64,000 nt of DNA. Origin: Streptomyces sp. DH37 (lineage in GTDB: Bacteria; Actinomycetota; Actinomycetes; Streptomycetales; Streptomycetaceae). The stretch spans positions 1 to 64,000 of the forward strand of contig NZ_JARVKV010000028.1 of NCBI RefSeq assembly GCF_029813835.1, written 5' to 3'. Under the pieces are notes generated by a model. That model had not been told where the DNA came from. It saw only the letters and a program-made list of their open reading frames with translations, and made no database searches. Shown piece after piece: positions 1 through 8,414 of this stretch. Every line of letters starts with the position of its first letter. The first letter of the stretch is position 1. The position numbers were made by a program, and so were the translations under genes.

Positions 1-31
1 CGGGAGGGCCGGGACGCCCCCGGCCCTCCCG
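1..31. terminator. GC-rich perfect hairpin, probable terminator of an upstream gene
   Basis: A 13-bp perfect stem (1-13 with 19-31) encloses a 5-base loop. There is no T-run, as is usual for Streptomyces hairpin terminators. The gene it would serve lies outside the window, so the direction is unknown. Confidence 0.6.
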
Positions 32-40
32 CACCCGCCC

Positions 41-85
41 GCCGGAACGGACCGCGCCGGAACGGACCGCGCCGGAACCGACCAC
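41..85. repeat. Three tandem copies of a 15-bp unit
   Basis: The unit GCCGGAACGGACCGC occurs at 41-55 and 56-70, and with two mismatches at 71-85. It is non-coding and lies between the upstream terminator and the cimA leader. No function is apparent. Confidence 0.75.
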
Positions 86-110
86 ATGGTGAGACCGTTC
101 TCTCCGCGGA

Positions 111-269
111 GTGGATCCGTGCCAGACTGTGCCCGTGCCTCACCTCGCCACGATTATCGGCAGCAGGCGCGCCGGTCCGCAGTGACCGTCTCCGTACGTA
201 CCCGGTGCGGCGGCGGACACCGTGCCCCAGACCCGCGCGCAGACCTCTCGCACCCGCGAGGGGTCTTTT
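111..269 (+). promoter_or_regulatory. Possible transcription attenuator in the cimA leader
   Basis: A hairpin with a 10-bp stem including one G-T pair (242-251 with 256-265, loop ACCC) is followed by TTTTCGTTTT, the only hairpin in the window with a good T-run. It lies about 105 bases before the cimA start. A short reading frame upstream, from GTG at 111 or 129 to TGA at 183, encodes a peptide containing HLATIIG, with Leu, Thr and two adjacent Ile codons. This is the arrangement of a branched-chain amino acid leader-peptide attenuator, which would suit an isoleucine-pathway gene. The hairpin is seen; the leader peptide and regulation are inferred, and its ribosome site is weak. Confidence 0.45.
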
Positions 270-371
270 CGTTTTCCGGCACATCCGGCCGGGACGAGGG
301 CGTGAGGGATGATGGGGACAAGTAGGGCCAAGCATCCCGGACCTACATCCATCGACAGGAGCCAGACCAGC

Positions 372-2015
372 ATGACCGACGCCGCGGACTCCCGGCAGCC
401 GGGGGACGCGTCCCCCGGCGACGCGTTCCACGTCTTCGACACCACGCTCCGCGACGGGGCACAGCGGGAGGGCATCAACCTCTCCGTCGCGGACAAGCTG
501 ACCATCGCCCGTCACCTGGACGACTTCGGTGTCGGCTTCATCGAGGGCGGCTGGCCCGGCGCCAACCCCCGGGACACCGAGTTCTTCCGGCGCGCCCGCG
601 AGGAGATCGACTTCCGCCACGCACAGCTCGTCGCGTTCGGCGCCACCCGCAGGGCGGGCGTCGCCGCCGCCGACGACCCGCAGGTGCGGGCGCTGGTCGA
701 CTCGCGGGCGCCGGTGGTCACCATCGTCGCCAAGGCGCACGACCGCCACGTCGAGCTGGCGCTGCGCACCACGCTGGAGGAGAACCTGGCGATGGTGCGC
801 GACACCGTGGAGCACCTGCGGGAGCAGGGCCGCCGGGTCTTCGTCGACTGCGAGCACTTCTTCGACGGCTACCACGCCGATCCGGAGTACGCCAAGCAGG
901 TGGTGCGCACCGCGTACGAGGCCGGCGCCGACGTGGTCGTGCTGTGCGACACCAACGGCGGCATGCTCCCCGGCCAGATCCAGGCCGTGGTGCGGACGGT
1001 GCGCGCCGACACCGGCGCGCGGCTGGGCATCCACGCCCAGGACGACACCGGCTGCGCCGTCGCCAACACCCTGGCCGCCGTGGACGCCGGCGCCACCCAC
1101 GTGCAGTGCACCGCCAACGGCTACGGCGAGCGCGTGGGCAACGCCAACCTCTTCTCGGTGGCCGCCGCCCTCCAGCTGAAGTACGGCATGGACGTCCTGC
1201 CCGAGGGCGCGCTGCGCGAGATGACGCGGATCTCCCACGCCATCGCCGAGGTCGTCAACCTCACGCCCTCCACCCATCAGCCGTACGTGGGCGTCTCCGC
1301 GTTCGCCCACAAGGCCGGCCTGCACGCCTCCGCCATCAAGGTGGACCCCGACCTCTACCAGCACATCGACCCCGAACTGGTCGGCAACCGCCTGCGGATG
1401 CTCGTCTCCGACATGGCCGGCCGCGCCTCCATCGAGCTCAAGTGTCAGGAACTGGGGATCGACCTCGGCGGCGACCGCGAGCTGGTCGGCCGGATCGTGG
1501 AGCGGGTCAAGGAGCGCGAGCTGCGCGGCTACAGCTACGAGGCCGCCGACGCGTCCTTCGAGCTGCTGCTGCGGGAGGAGCTGGAGCGGGGCAGGGGGGA
1601 GGGGCGTCCCCAGCAGTTCTTCACCACCGAGTCCTGGCGTGCCATCGTGGAGAACCGCCCCGACGGCTCCCACGCCAACGAGGCGACCGTGAAGCTGTGG
1701 GCCAAGGGCGAGCGCACCGTCTCCACCGCCGAGGGCAACGGCCCCGTCAACGCCCTGGACCGGGCGCTGCGGCTGGCGCTGGAGCGCATCTACCCCGAAC
1801 TCGCCCAGATGGAGCTGGTGGACTACAAGGTCCGCATCCTGGCGGGCACCCACGGCACCGAGTCCACCACGCGGGTGCTGGTCTCCACCAGCGACGGCGC
1901 CGGCGAGTGGTCGACCGTCGGAGTGGCCGACAACGTGATCGCCGCCTCCTGGCAGGCCCTCGTCGACGCCTACGCGTACGGCCTGCTGCGCGCCGGCGTC
2001 GAGCCCCAGGGCTGA
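372..2015 (+). CDS. cimA: Citramalate synthase (LeuA/HMGL family)
   Basis: Predicted 547-residue enzyme condensing acetyl-CoA and pyruvate to (R)-citramalate, the threonine-independent entry to isoleucine synthesis. The N-terminal TIM barrel opens with FDTTLRDGAQREGI, the metal and substrate motif of the HMGL/isopropylmalate synthase superfamily. Family members end in a LeuA-type allosteric dimerisation domain, which fits the length here. GAQREGI rather than the GEQ motif of LeuA points to the CimA subfamily. The ATG at 372 has CAGGAG 10 bases upstream; an in-frame ATG at 309 has no such site. A bistable hairpin follows the stop, and the leader may contain an attenuator. A 2-isopropylmalate synthase is the less likely alternative. 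Confidence 0.9.
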   Translation: MTDAADSRQPGDASPGDAFHVFDTTLRDGAQREGINLSVADKLTIARHLDDFGVGFIEGGWPGANPRDTEFFRRAREEIDFRHAQLVAFGATRRAGVAAADDPQVRALVDSRAPVVTIVAKAHDRHVELALRTTLEENLAMVRDTVEHLREQGRRVFVDCEHFFDGYHADPEYAKQVVRTAYEAGADVVVLCDTNGGMLPGQIQAVVRTVRADTGARLGIHAQDDTGCAVANTLAAVDAGATHVQCTANGYGERVGNANLFSVAAALQLKYGMDVLPEGALREMTRISHAIAEVVNLTPSTHQPYVGVSAFAHKAGLHASAIKVDPDLYQHIDPELVGNRLRMLVSDMAGRASIELKCQELGIDLGGDRELVGRIVERVKERELRGYSYEAADASFELLLREELERGRGEGRPQQFFTTESWRAIVENRPDGSHANEATVKLWAKGERTVSTAEGNGPVNALDRALRLALERIYPELAQMELVDYKVRILAGTHGTESTTRVLVSTSDGAGEWSTVGVADNVIAASWQALVDAYAYGLLRAGVEPQG

Positions 2016-2052
2016 CCGGCCGTCACGACACGCCCACCCGAGCCTGAAAACG

Positions 2053-2105
2053 CCTCCTGTGTGGACTTGTGTGGACTGTGGGATCTCCACAGTCCACACA
2101 GGAGG
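2053..2105 (+). terminator. Bistable hairpin downstream of cimA
   Basis: A 14-bp perfect stem (2068-2081 with 2087-2100) is followed by GGAGG. The left arm sequence TGTGTGGACT is duplicated just upstream, so 2053-2067 can instead pair perfectly over 15 bp with 2091-2105. Two mutually exclusive stems compete for one right arm. It is probably the cimA terminator. Confidence 0.65.
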
Positions 2106-2234
2106 AAACTGGGGATCCTGCCTGGTGTAACGGCGTCAGGGGCGCGGTTCTGTCCAGCGTGGCCATGAATCGCGGGCTGAGACTGTACGAATCTGACGAC
2201 GGCGAACAGTGCGGCCGTTTCGTAGGGTCTGTAC

Positions 2235-3818
2235 ATGACCGATCTGTCCCAGACGCCGCCCGCGGCGAGCGATGCCCGTGGCCGTGTGGCGGAGTTGCAC
2301 GCCATCCGTGAACAGGTCCGGCGCGGCCCGAGCGAGCGGGCCACCGAAGCGCAGCACGCCAAGGGCAAGCTGACCGCGCGTGAGCGGATCGATCTGCTGC
2401 TGGACGAGGGCTCCTTCCAGGAGGTGGAGCCGCTGCGCCGGCACCGGGCCAGCGGGTTCGGCCTGGAGGACAAGAAGCCGTACACCGACGGTGTCATCAC
2501 CGGCTGGGGGACGGTGGAGGGCCGGACGGTGTTCGTCTACGCCCACGACTTCCGCATCTTCGGCGGAGCGCTGGGCGAGGCCCACGCGACCAAGATCCAC
2601 AAGATCATGGACATGGCCATCGCGGCGGGCGCGCCGCTGGTCTCCCTCAACGACGGGGCCGGCGCCCGCATCCAGGAGGGCGTGACCGCGCTGGCCGGCT
2701 ACGGCGGCATCTTCCGCCGCAACACCAAGGCGTCCGGGGTCATCCCGCAGATCTCGGTGATGCTGGGCCCGTGCGCGGGCGGCGCGGCCTACTCCCCGGC
2801 GCTGACCGACTTCGTGTTCATGGTCCGCGAGACCTCGCAGATGTTCATCACCGGCCCGGACGTGGTCAAGGCCGTCACCGGCGAGGAGATCACCCACAAC
2901 GGGCTGGGCGGCGCCGACACACACGCCGCGACCTCCGGCGTGGCGCACTTCGCCTACGACGACGAGGCCACCTGTCTGGAGGAGGTCCGCTACCTGCTCT
3001 CCCTGCTGCCGTCCAACAACCGGGAGAACCCGCCGCGCACGGAGTGCTCCGACCCGGCCGACCGGCGCGGTGAGGCGCTGCTGGACCTGGTACCGGCCGA
3101 CGGCAACCGCCCCTACGACATGCGGGCGGTGATCGAGGAGATCGTCGACGACGGCGAGGTGCTGGAGGTCCACGAGCGGTGGGCCACCAACATCATCTGC
3201 GCGCTGGCGCGGCTGGACGGGCAGGTGGTGGGCATCGTCGCCAACCAGCCCCGGCAGCTGGCGGGCGTGCTGGACATCCACGCCTCGGAGAAGGCCGCCC
3301 GTTTCGTGCAGATGTGCGACGCGTTCAACATCCCCATCGTCACACTGCTGGACGTGCCCGGCTTCCTGCCGGGTGTGGACCAGGAGCACGGTGGGATCAT
3401 CCGGCACGGCGCCAAGCTGCTGTACGCGTACTGCAACGCCACCGTGCCGCGCGTCTCCGTCGTCCTGCGCAAGGCCTACGGCGGCGCGTACATCGTGATG
3501 GACTCCCAGTCCATCGGCGCGGACCTGACCTACGCCTGGCCCACCAACGAGATCGCGGTGATGGGCGCCGAGGGCGCCGCGGGTGTGATCTTCCGCCGGC
3601 AGATCGCCGCCTCCGACGACCCCGAGACCACCCGCGCCGAGCTGGTCAAGCAGTACAAGGCAGAGCTGATGCACCCCTACTACGCGGCCGAGCGGGGCCT
3701 GGTCGACGACGTCATCGACCCCGCCGAGACCCGTCCGGTCCTCATCGCCGCCCTGGCCATGCTCGGCGCCAAGCACGCCGACCTGCCCGCCCGCAAGCAC
3801 GGCAACCCGCCCCAGTGA
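2235..3818 (+). CDS. accB: Acyl-CoA carboxylase beta (carboxyltransferase) subunit
   Basis: Predicted 527-residue carboxyltransferase subunit of a propionyl/acetyl-CoA carboxylase complex that transfers carboxyl from biotin to acyl-CoA, supplying malonyl- or methylmalonyl-CoA for fatty acid and polyketide synthesis. The sequence is typical of the AccD5/PccB family: an N-terminal GKLTARERIDLLLD motif, then two crotonase-like halves with oxyanion-hole glycines (CAGGAAYS and KAYGGAYIVMD). The epsilon subunit gene follows 20 bases later, which matches the Streptomyces beta-epsilon pair; the biotinylated alpha subunit is not in the window. No good ribosome site precedes the ATG, but TAGGGT six bases before it suggests a leaderless start. 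The symbol follows S. coelicolor usage (accB, not the biotin carrier). Confidence 0.92.
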   Translation: MTDLSQTPPAASDARGRVAELHAIREQVRRGPSERATEAQHAKGKLTARERIDLLLDEGSFQEVEPLRRHRASGFGLEDKKPYTDGVITGWGTVEGRTVFVYAHDFRIFGGALGEAHATKIHKIMDMAIAAGAPLVSLNDGAGARIQEGVTALAGYGGIFRRNTKASGVIPQISVMLGPCAGGAAYSPALTDFVFMVRETSQMFITGPDVVKAVTGEEITHNGLGGADTHAATSGVAHFAYDDEATCLEEVRYLLSLLPSNNRENPPRTECSDPADRRGEALLDLVPADGNRPYDMRAVIEEIVDDGEVLEVHERWATNIICALARLDGQVVGIVANQPRQLAGVLDIHASEKAARFVQMCDAFNIPIVTLLDVPGFLPGVDQEHGGIIRHGAKLLYAYCNATVPRVSVVLRKAYGGAYIVMDSQSIGADLTYAWPTNEIAVMGAEGAAGVIFRRQIAASDDPETTRAELVKQYKAELMHPYYAAERGLVDDVIDPAETRPVLIAALAMLGAKHADLPARKHGNPPQ

Positions 3819-3838
3819 CACCTGTGAGGACGAGTCCA

Positions 3839-4054
3839 GTGAACGATCGCACCGCCACCGTCACCGATGTGGTCCGGGTGGAGAAGGGCCGCGCCAGCGA
3901 GGAGGAGCTCGCCGCGGTCACCGCCCTGCTGCTGGCCCGCGCCGCGGCCCACCGGGCCCGGCCGGCCGCCTCCCGCCCGCGTCGCAGCACCGCGCCCTGG
4001 CGCCGTCTGGAGCGCGTCTCCGGCTTCCGGGCCCCCCACAGCTGGCAGGGCTAG
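3839..4054 (+). CDS. accE: Acyl-CoA carboxylase epsilon subunit
   Basis: A 71-residue protein starting at GTG with GAGGA 8 bases upstream. It has the short pattern of actinobacterial carboxylase epsilon chains: VVRVEKGRASEEELAAVTALL followed by a basic linker and a C-terminal W..W stretch (APWRRLERV, HSWQG). These small subunits bind the beta hexamer and promote assembly with the biotinylated alpha chain. It lies 20 bases after the beta subunit gene, so cotranscription is expected, and a strong hairpin ends the unit. Confidence 0.88.
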   Translation: MNDRTATVTDVVRVEKGRASEEELAAVTALLLARAAAHRARPAASRPRRSTAPWRRLERVSGFRAPHSWQG

Positions 4055-4085
4055 AGCGGCACGGCCCTCCACCACCGCGCACAGA

Positions 4086-4122
4086 CGTCGGCCCCGTACG
4101 CCCGAGGCGTACGGGGCCGACG
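4086..4122. terminator. Strong hairpin terminator after accE
   Basis: A 17-bp perfect stem (4086-4102 with 4106-4122) with a CGA loop separates accE from the convergent small gene that ends at 4168. It could act in both directions. Confidence 0.8.
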
Positions 4123-4167
4123 GAGTCCGCCGTCATGGAAGCGGCCGGAGAACGGCCGGAAAAGCGG

Positions 4168-4359
4168 TCAGCCGACGGGGGCGTCCACCAGGACGGTCCG
4201 GCGGGGGTTGGCCGTCTGGGCCGGAAGGCCGGCCACCGGCTTCCCGGTCTCCGCGCGCTCGGCCGGGGAGGCCACGGTCAGCTCGTCGGCGTCCTTGAGG
4301 TGGGCCAGGGTGGTACGCCGCGGGTTGGCAACGCTGCGCATGATCATCGTCGTCTTCAC
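4168..4359 (-). CDS. Small protein with duplicated NPRRTxL motif, unknown function
   Basis: A 63-residue frame on the minus strand, starting at GTG (4359) with GAGG 8 bases upstream. It contains the motif ANPRRT-T/V-L twice, as SVANPRRTTLAHL near the N-terminus and TANPRRTVLVDAPVG at the C-terminus, joined by an acidic, Ala/Pro-rich linker. No membrane segment or cysteine is seen. It is convergent with accE. I do not recognise a family; the internal duplication and good ribosome site argue that it is real. Upstream in-frame starts exist (the frame is open to 4590) but lack ribosome sites. Confidence 0.6.
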   Translation of the reverse strand: MKTTMIMRSVANPRRTTLAHLKDADELTVASPAERAETGKPVAGLPAQTANPRRTVLVDAPVG

Positions 4360-4916
4360 CGAGTCTGCCTCGTTCGCCTTCTTGTCGTTTACATGACCTG
4401 TGTAAAGGTGAGCGTAAGGGTCCCTCTTCCCTTCCAGGGATGACCCGGATAACGATCCGTCTGTGATTTTACTCACGAAACGGCGGGCAAAAGCCGCATA
4501 AGGGAACCCTTCAGAGGGAACCGTAAACGGACGTAAGCCCCGCAACCCGCATGTTCCGCCCTCTGGCGGCGCTACCGGGGCAGTGGGCACCCTAGCGGCT
4601 CACGTGTGACGTCAGCTGCCAAAAGTCCGTGATGCACCGTATGTGCTTACACCCTCCGCGACACGGTGTCTGCGCAGCGTCACGCATGTCACAGCCTCAT
4701 CCACGGCCCTTGTTGGAGATCCGGCACTGTGCTGGAATTCCACGGACCGCCGCAGGAGACGACCCGGCGCGCAAGGGGCGCAGAGGAGCGCCGTGCGGCG
4801 GGGACTTGGGGGCGCGCCGGTCACTCACGACCGTCAGGGGGGTCCCTCGGGCCTTCCCGACTCGATACCGTTCCGCCGTTCGCGGGGGGACGCCTGGTCC
4901 AGAGGTTGCGACGCTA
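4360..4916. other. Divergent intergenic region before the first conservon
   Basis: This 557-base stretch lies between the minus-strand small gene and cvnA1. Its left part (about 4380-4530) is markedly AT-richer than its surroundings and holds an inverted repeat TTTACA-N7-TGTAAA (4388-4406) and a 12-bp palindrome AAGGGAACCCTT (4500-4511). Reading is open from 4629 into cvnA1, but that N-terminal extension looks non-coding. No confident promoter was found for cvnA1. Confidence 0.5.
4388..4406. promoter_or_regulatory. Inverted repeat, candidate operator
   Basis: TTTACA (4388-4393) and TGTAAA (4401-4406) form perfect 6-base arms 7 bases apart, 29 bases upstream of the small minus-strand gene. 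The position in an AT-rich promoter region suggests a dimeric regulator site; the regulator is unknown. Confidence 0.35.
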
Positions 4917-7900
4917 GTGCAGGGACGTTTCAAGAGGGATGGCAGCGCTGTGGGGGACCCGGAGCTGCGCGGTGCGACCGACCGCGGCTCCTCACCACAG
5001 CGCGCCCAGGAGAGCGGCGGCCGGGAGCAGGCCCTCGACGCCGACAACGCCAAGCGCGCCGCGGCGCGGCCGGACGGCGAGCCGGAGGGCGGCCCGAAGC
5101 CCAAGGAGCCCAGCTCGACGGGTTCCCGCCTGGCCCTGCGCAACTGGCGCATCAGCACCCGTCTGGTCTCGCTGCTGGCCCTTCCGGTCGTCGCGGCCAC
5201 CTCGCTGGGCGCGCTGCGCATCAGCAGCTCGCTGTCCGAGGTCGACCAGCTCGACAACATGAAGCTCCTCACGGAGATGACCGAGCGCGCCACCGAACTG
5301 GCGACGGCCCTCCAGGAGGAGCGGGACCGCTCGGCCGGCCCGCTGACCGGCACCGGCAACCCCAAGGACGACTCGGTCGTCGGCCCCCGGGAGGAGACCG
5401 ACCAGGTCAAGGCCGCGTTCTTCGACGCCACCCCCGCGGTCGAGGCGGCCGACAACGAGGTCCTCTCCGGCGTCCGCGCCACGATCACCGACATCTCCCG
5501 CCAGCTGAACAGGCTCAAGAGCATCCGGGACCGGGCGTACGACAACCCGGACAACATCTCCCAGACGGTCAACGACTACAACCAGCTCATCCAGTCGCTG
5601 CTGAGCCTGTCCCAGGACATGGCGCAGGCCACCAGCAACCCGCAGATGATCCAGAGCACCCGTGCGCTGGCCGCGTTCTCCTCCGCCAAGGAGTACGCCT
5701 CCATGCAGCGCGCGATCATCAGCGCCGGCCTGGCCCGCGAGGACGGCCCCAAGCTCTCGGACAACGACCACCTGTACATCAGGACCGCCTGGGAGAGCGA
5801 GAGCGCGGCCCGCAAGCGCTTCGCCGACATCTACGGCAACAACGACGCGGCCGAGCTCACCAAGCCGCTCGACGAGGGCATCGTCAACATCACCTCGGCC
5901 GACCAGTACGCCGAGCGCGTGGTGAAGGACCCCGAGGGCATCTCGCGCGAGAACCGCTCCTACCTGGACTGGTTCGACCAGGACCAGGTCAAGATCGAGC
6001 AGATGCGGAAGATCGAGGCCTCGCTGCTCACCCAGATGGATGAGCAGGCCCGTACGCTGCGGGCCGAGGCCCAGCAGTCGGCGTTCCTCAACGGCGTCCT
6101 GGTGCTGCTCGTGCTCGGCATCTCGCTGGTCGGCGCGTTCGTCGTGGCCCGCTCCATGATCCGCTCGCTGCGCCGGCTGCAGGACACCGCGCAGGACGTG
6201 TCCCGCCGCCGTCTGCCCGAGCTGGTCAAGCAGCTCTCCGAGGCCGACCCGCAGGACGTCGACACCTCCGTGGAGTCCGTCGGCGTCCACAGCCGCGACG
6301 AGATCGGCCGGGTGGCCGCGGCGTTCGACGACGTCCACCGCGAGGCGGTCCGGCTCGCCGCCGAGCAGGCGCTGCTGCGGGGGAACGTCAACGCGATGTT
6401 CACCAACCTCTCGCGCCGCAGCCAGGGCCTGATCCAGCGCCAGCTCTCGCTCATCTCCGAGCTGGAGTCCCGCGAGGCCGATCCGGACCAGCTCTCCTCG
6501 CTGTTCAAGCTCGACCACCTGGCGACCCGCATGCGCCGCAACGGCGAGAACCTGCTGGTCCTGGCGGGCGAGGAGCCCGGCCGCCGCTGGACCCGCCCGG
6601 TGCCGCTGGTGGACGTGCTGCGCGCCGCCGCGTCCGAGGTGGAGCAGTACGAGCGCATCGAGCTGAACGCCGTTCCCACCACCGAGGTCGCGGGCCGGGT
6701 CGTCAACGACCTCGTGCACCTGCTGGCCGAGCTGCTGGAGAACGCCACCTCGTTCTCCTCGCCGCAGACCAAGGTCAAGGTCACCGGTCACGCGCTGCCC
6801 GACGGGCGGGTGCTGGTCGAGATCCACGACACCGGCATCGGCCTGTCGCCCGAGGACCTGGCGGCGATCAACGAGCGGCTGGCCAACCCGCCCACGGTGG
6901 ACGTCTCGGTCTCCCGCCGCATGGGCCTGTTCGTGGTCGGCCGCCTGTCCCTGCGCCACGGCATCCGCATCCAGCTCCGCCCCTCCGACTCCGGCGGCAC
7001 GACCGCGCTGGTCATGCTCCCGGTCGACGTCACCCAGCGCGGTGGCCAGCAGAAGAAGCCCTCCGGCGACGGCGGTCAGGGCGCCGGCCCGTCCGCCACG
7101 CTCCGGCGCGAGCCCCAGGGCGGCGGGGCGCCGGCCGGCACCAGCCGGCTCGGTGCGCTGCCCACCCGCAACCAGGTCCAGGCAGGCTCCTCCCGCGCCG
7201 CCCTGCCCGGCGCTCCGGCCGGCGGTTTCCCCGGCGGCCCGGCCGGCGGTCCCGCGGGCGGGGGCTTCGGCGCCCCCGGCCGTCCCGGCCCCGGACAGCC
7301 CACCCGCCCCGGAGCGGGCGCCCCGGCGGGCGCGGGCGCCTTCGGGTCCGGCGGCGCGCGCCCCGAGCCGCGCACCGGTCAGCAGCAGCAGCCGCAGCGC
7401 GACGGGGCCTTCGGGGGCGAACTGCCCGCGGGCCCGGGCGAGCGTCGCCCCAGCTGGGCCGACGGCCGCGGCGAGCGGACGTCCGGCCCGCGCGAGGTCC
7501 CCGACGCGCCGCGCGGTCACGAGGAGGCCGAGACCGCCTCGGAGTTCGCCCGCCCGGGCGGCCCCGGCGCGTACCCGCAGCCCGCCGGCCCCGACGAGAC
7601 CGCGCAGCTCCCGCGTCTGGAGCAGGGCGGCCCGCAGGACACCGGCCGGTACCAGCGGCCCCAGGGCCCGCAGGACACCGGCGAGTACGCGGTTCCGAGC
7701 GGTTCCCAGGACACCGGTCAGTACCAGCGGCCCCAGGGCCCGCAGGACACCGGCGAGTACGCGGTTCCGAGCGGTTCCCAGGACACCGGTCAGTACCAGC
7801 GGCCGCAGAGCCCGCAGGACACCGGTGAGTACGCCGTCCCCCGGCAGGGCCTGCCTCCCGCCGGACGCGAGACCTCCGCCTACGAGCTGCCCGGCAGCAG

Positions 7901-8414
7901 CCCGGCCGCGGCGGGTTCGGACGAGCGCACGCCGATCTTTGAGTCGATCGAGTCGACCTGGTTCAACGCCAGGCAGACCCCGGCCGCCCCGCCGTCGGGC
8001 GAGTCCCCGTCGGCCCGGGCGTCCGGCCCGGCGTCCCCGCAGCGGTCCGAGCGGCCCGCCCAGCCGGCACCCCGGCGGCAGTCCGCCGGCGGACCCGGCG
8101 GCGACGCCGGATCCGGGTGGCAGGAGACCCCGAACGACGAGCGCTGGCGCCGGGCCGAGCAGCTCCGCCAGCCCGCCGCGGGCGGGGTGACCACCTCCGG
8201 ACTGCCTCGCCGTGTACCGCGCGCCAACCTCGTGGCGGGCACCGCGCAGCAGCGCCCGTCCACGCCGGCCGGCCCGCAGGTCTCCCGCGCGCCCGACGAC
8301 GTGCGCGGTCGGCTGACCAATCTCCGCCGGGGCATCCAGCAGGGCCGACAGGCCGGAAACGGCCAGGCCAGCGGCAGCCGCGGCACAGGCCCCACCTACC
8401 AGCAGGAGCGTTAG
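4917..8414 (+). CDS. cvnA: Conservon sensor CvnA (nitrate/nitrite-sensor-like histidine kinase homologue), first copy
   Basis: A 1165-residue membrane protein, first gene of a cvnABCD operon. Two transmembrane segments (about 82-103 and 388-412) flank an extracellular NIT-like helical sensor region. A HAMP-like linker, a helical segment with FKLDHLATRMRRNGENL and a GHKL ATPase domain (about 595-708, ELLENATSFSSP and GIGLSPEDL) follow. A long Pro/Gly/Gln-rich tail contains tandem QDTGxY repeats and ends in a conserved basic motif (TSGLPRRVPRANL, DVRGRLTNLRRG). No canonical phosphotransfer H-box is evident. In conservons CvnA is thought to act with CvnB-D as a membrane complex likened to G-protein-coupled signalling. 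GTG 4917 was chosen because the family begins QGRFKRDGS; GTG 4950 is possible. Confidence 0.88.
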   Translation: MQGRFKRDGSAVGDPELRGATDRGSSPQRAQESGGREQALDADNAKRAAARPDGEPEGGPKPKEPSSTGSRLALRNWRISTRLVSLLALPVVAATSLGALRISSSLSEVDQLDNMKLLTEMTERATELATALQEERDRSAGPLTGTGNPKDDSVVGPREETDQVKAAFFDATPAVEAADNEVLSGVRATITDISRQLNRLKSIRDRAYDNPDNISQTVNDYNQLIQSLLSLSQDMAQATSNPQMIQSTRALAAFSSAKEYASMQRAIISAGLAREDGPKLSDNDHLYIRTAWESESAARKRFADIYGNNDAAELTKPLDEGIVNITSADQYAERVVKDPEGISRENRSYLDWFDQDQVKIEQMRKIEASLLTQMDEQARTLRAEAQQSAFLNGVLVLLVLGISLVGAFVVARSMIRSLRRLQDTAQDVSRRRLPELVKQLSEADPQDVDTSVESVGVHSRDEIGRVAAAFDDVHREAVRLAAEQALLRGNVNAMFTNLSRRSQGLIQRQLSLISELESREADPDQLSSLFKLDHLATRMRRNGENLLVLAGEEPGRRWTRPVPLVDVLRAAASEVEQYERIELNAVPTTEVAGRVVNDLVHLLAELLENATSFSSPQTKVKVTGHALPDGRVLVEIHDTGIGLSPEDLAAINERLANPPTVDVSVSRRMGLFVVGRLSLRHGIRIQLRPSDSGGTTALVMLPVDVTQRGGQQKKPSGDGGQGAGPSATLRREPQGGGAPAGTSRLGALPTRNQVQAGSSRAALPGAPAGGFPGGPAGGPAGGGFGAPGRPGPGQPTRPGAGAPAGAGAFGSGGARPEPRTGQQQQPQRDGAFGGELPAGPGERRPSWADGRGERTSGPREVPDAPRGHEEAETASEFARPGGPGAYPQPAGPDETAQLPRLEQGGPQDTGRYQRPQGPQDTGEYAVPSGSQDTGQYQRPQGPQDTGEYAVPSGSQDTGQYQRPQSPQDTGEYAVPRQGLPPAGRETSAYELPGSSPAAAGSDERTPIFESIESTWFNARQTPAAPPSGESPSARASGPASPQRSERPAQPAPRRQSAGGPGGDAGSGWQETPNDERWRRAEQLRQPAAGGVTTSGLPRRVPRANLVAGTAQQRPSTPAGPQVSRAPDDVRGRLTNLRRGIQQGRQAGNGQASGSRGTGPTYQQER
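7650..7841 (+). repeat. 72-bp tandem repeats inside the cvnA tail
   Basis: Units 7650-7721 and 7722-7793 appear identical, and a diverged partial third copy starts at 7794. Each encodes 24 residues built from two 12-residue halves (QDTGEYAVPSGS and QDTGQYQRPQGP). The array lies in the disordered cytoplasmic tail and is likely to vary in copy number by slippage or recombination. Confidence 0.85.

Noticed and set aside
2069..2311. Small + frame across the cimA hairpin
   Set aside because: It is built on the palindrome and overlaps the accB start; no ribosome site or coding bias.
4629..4916. N-terminal extension of the first CvnA
   Set aside because: The extension reads as low-complexity, non-family sequence. 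The family N-terminus begins at the GTG at 4917.
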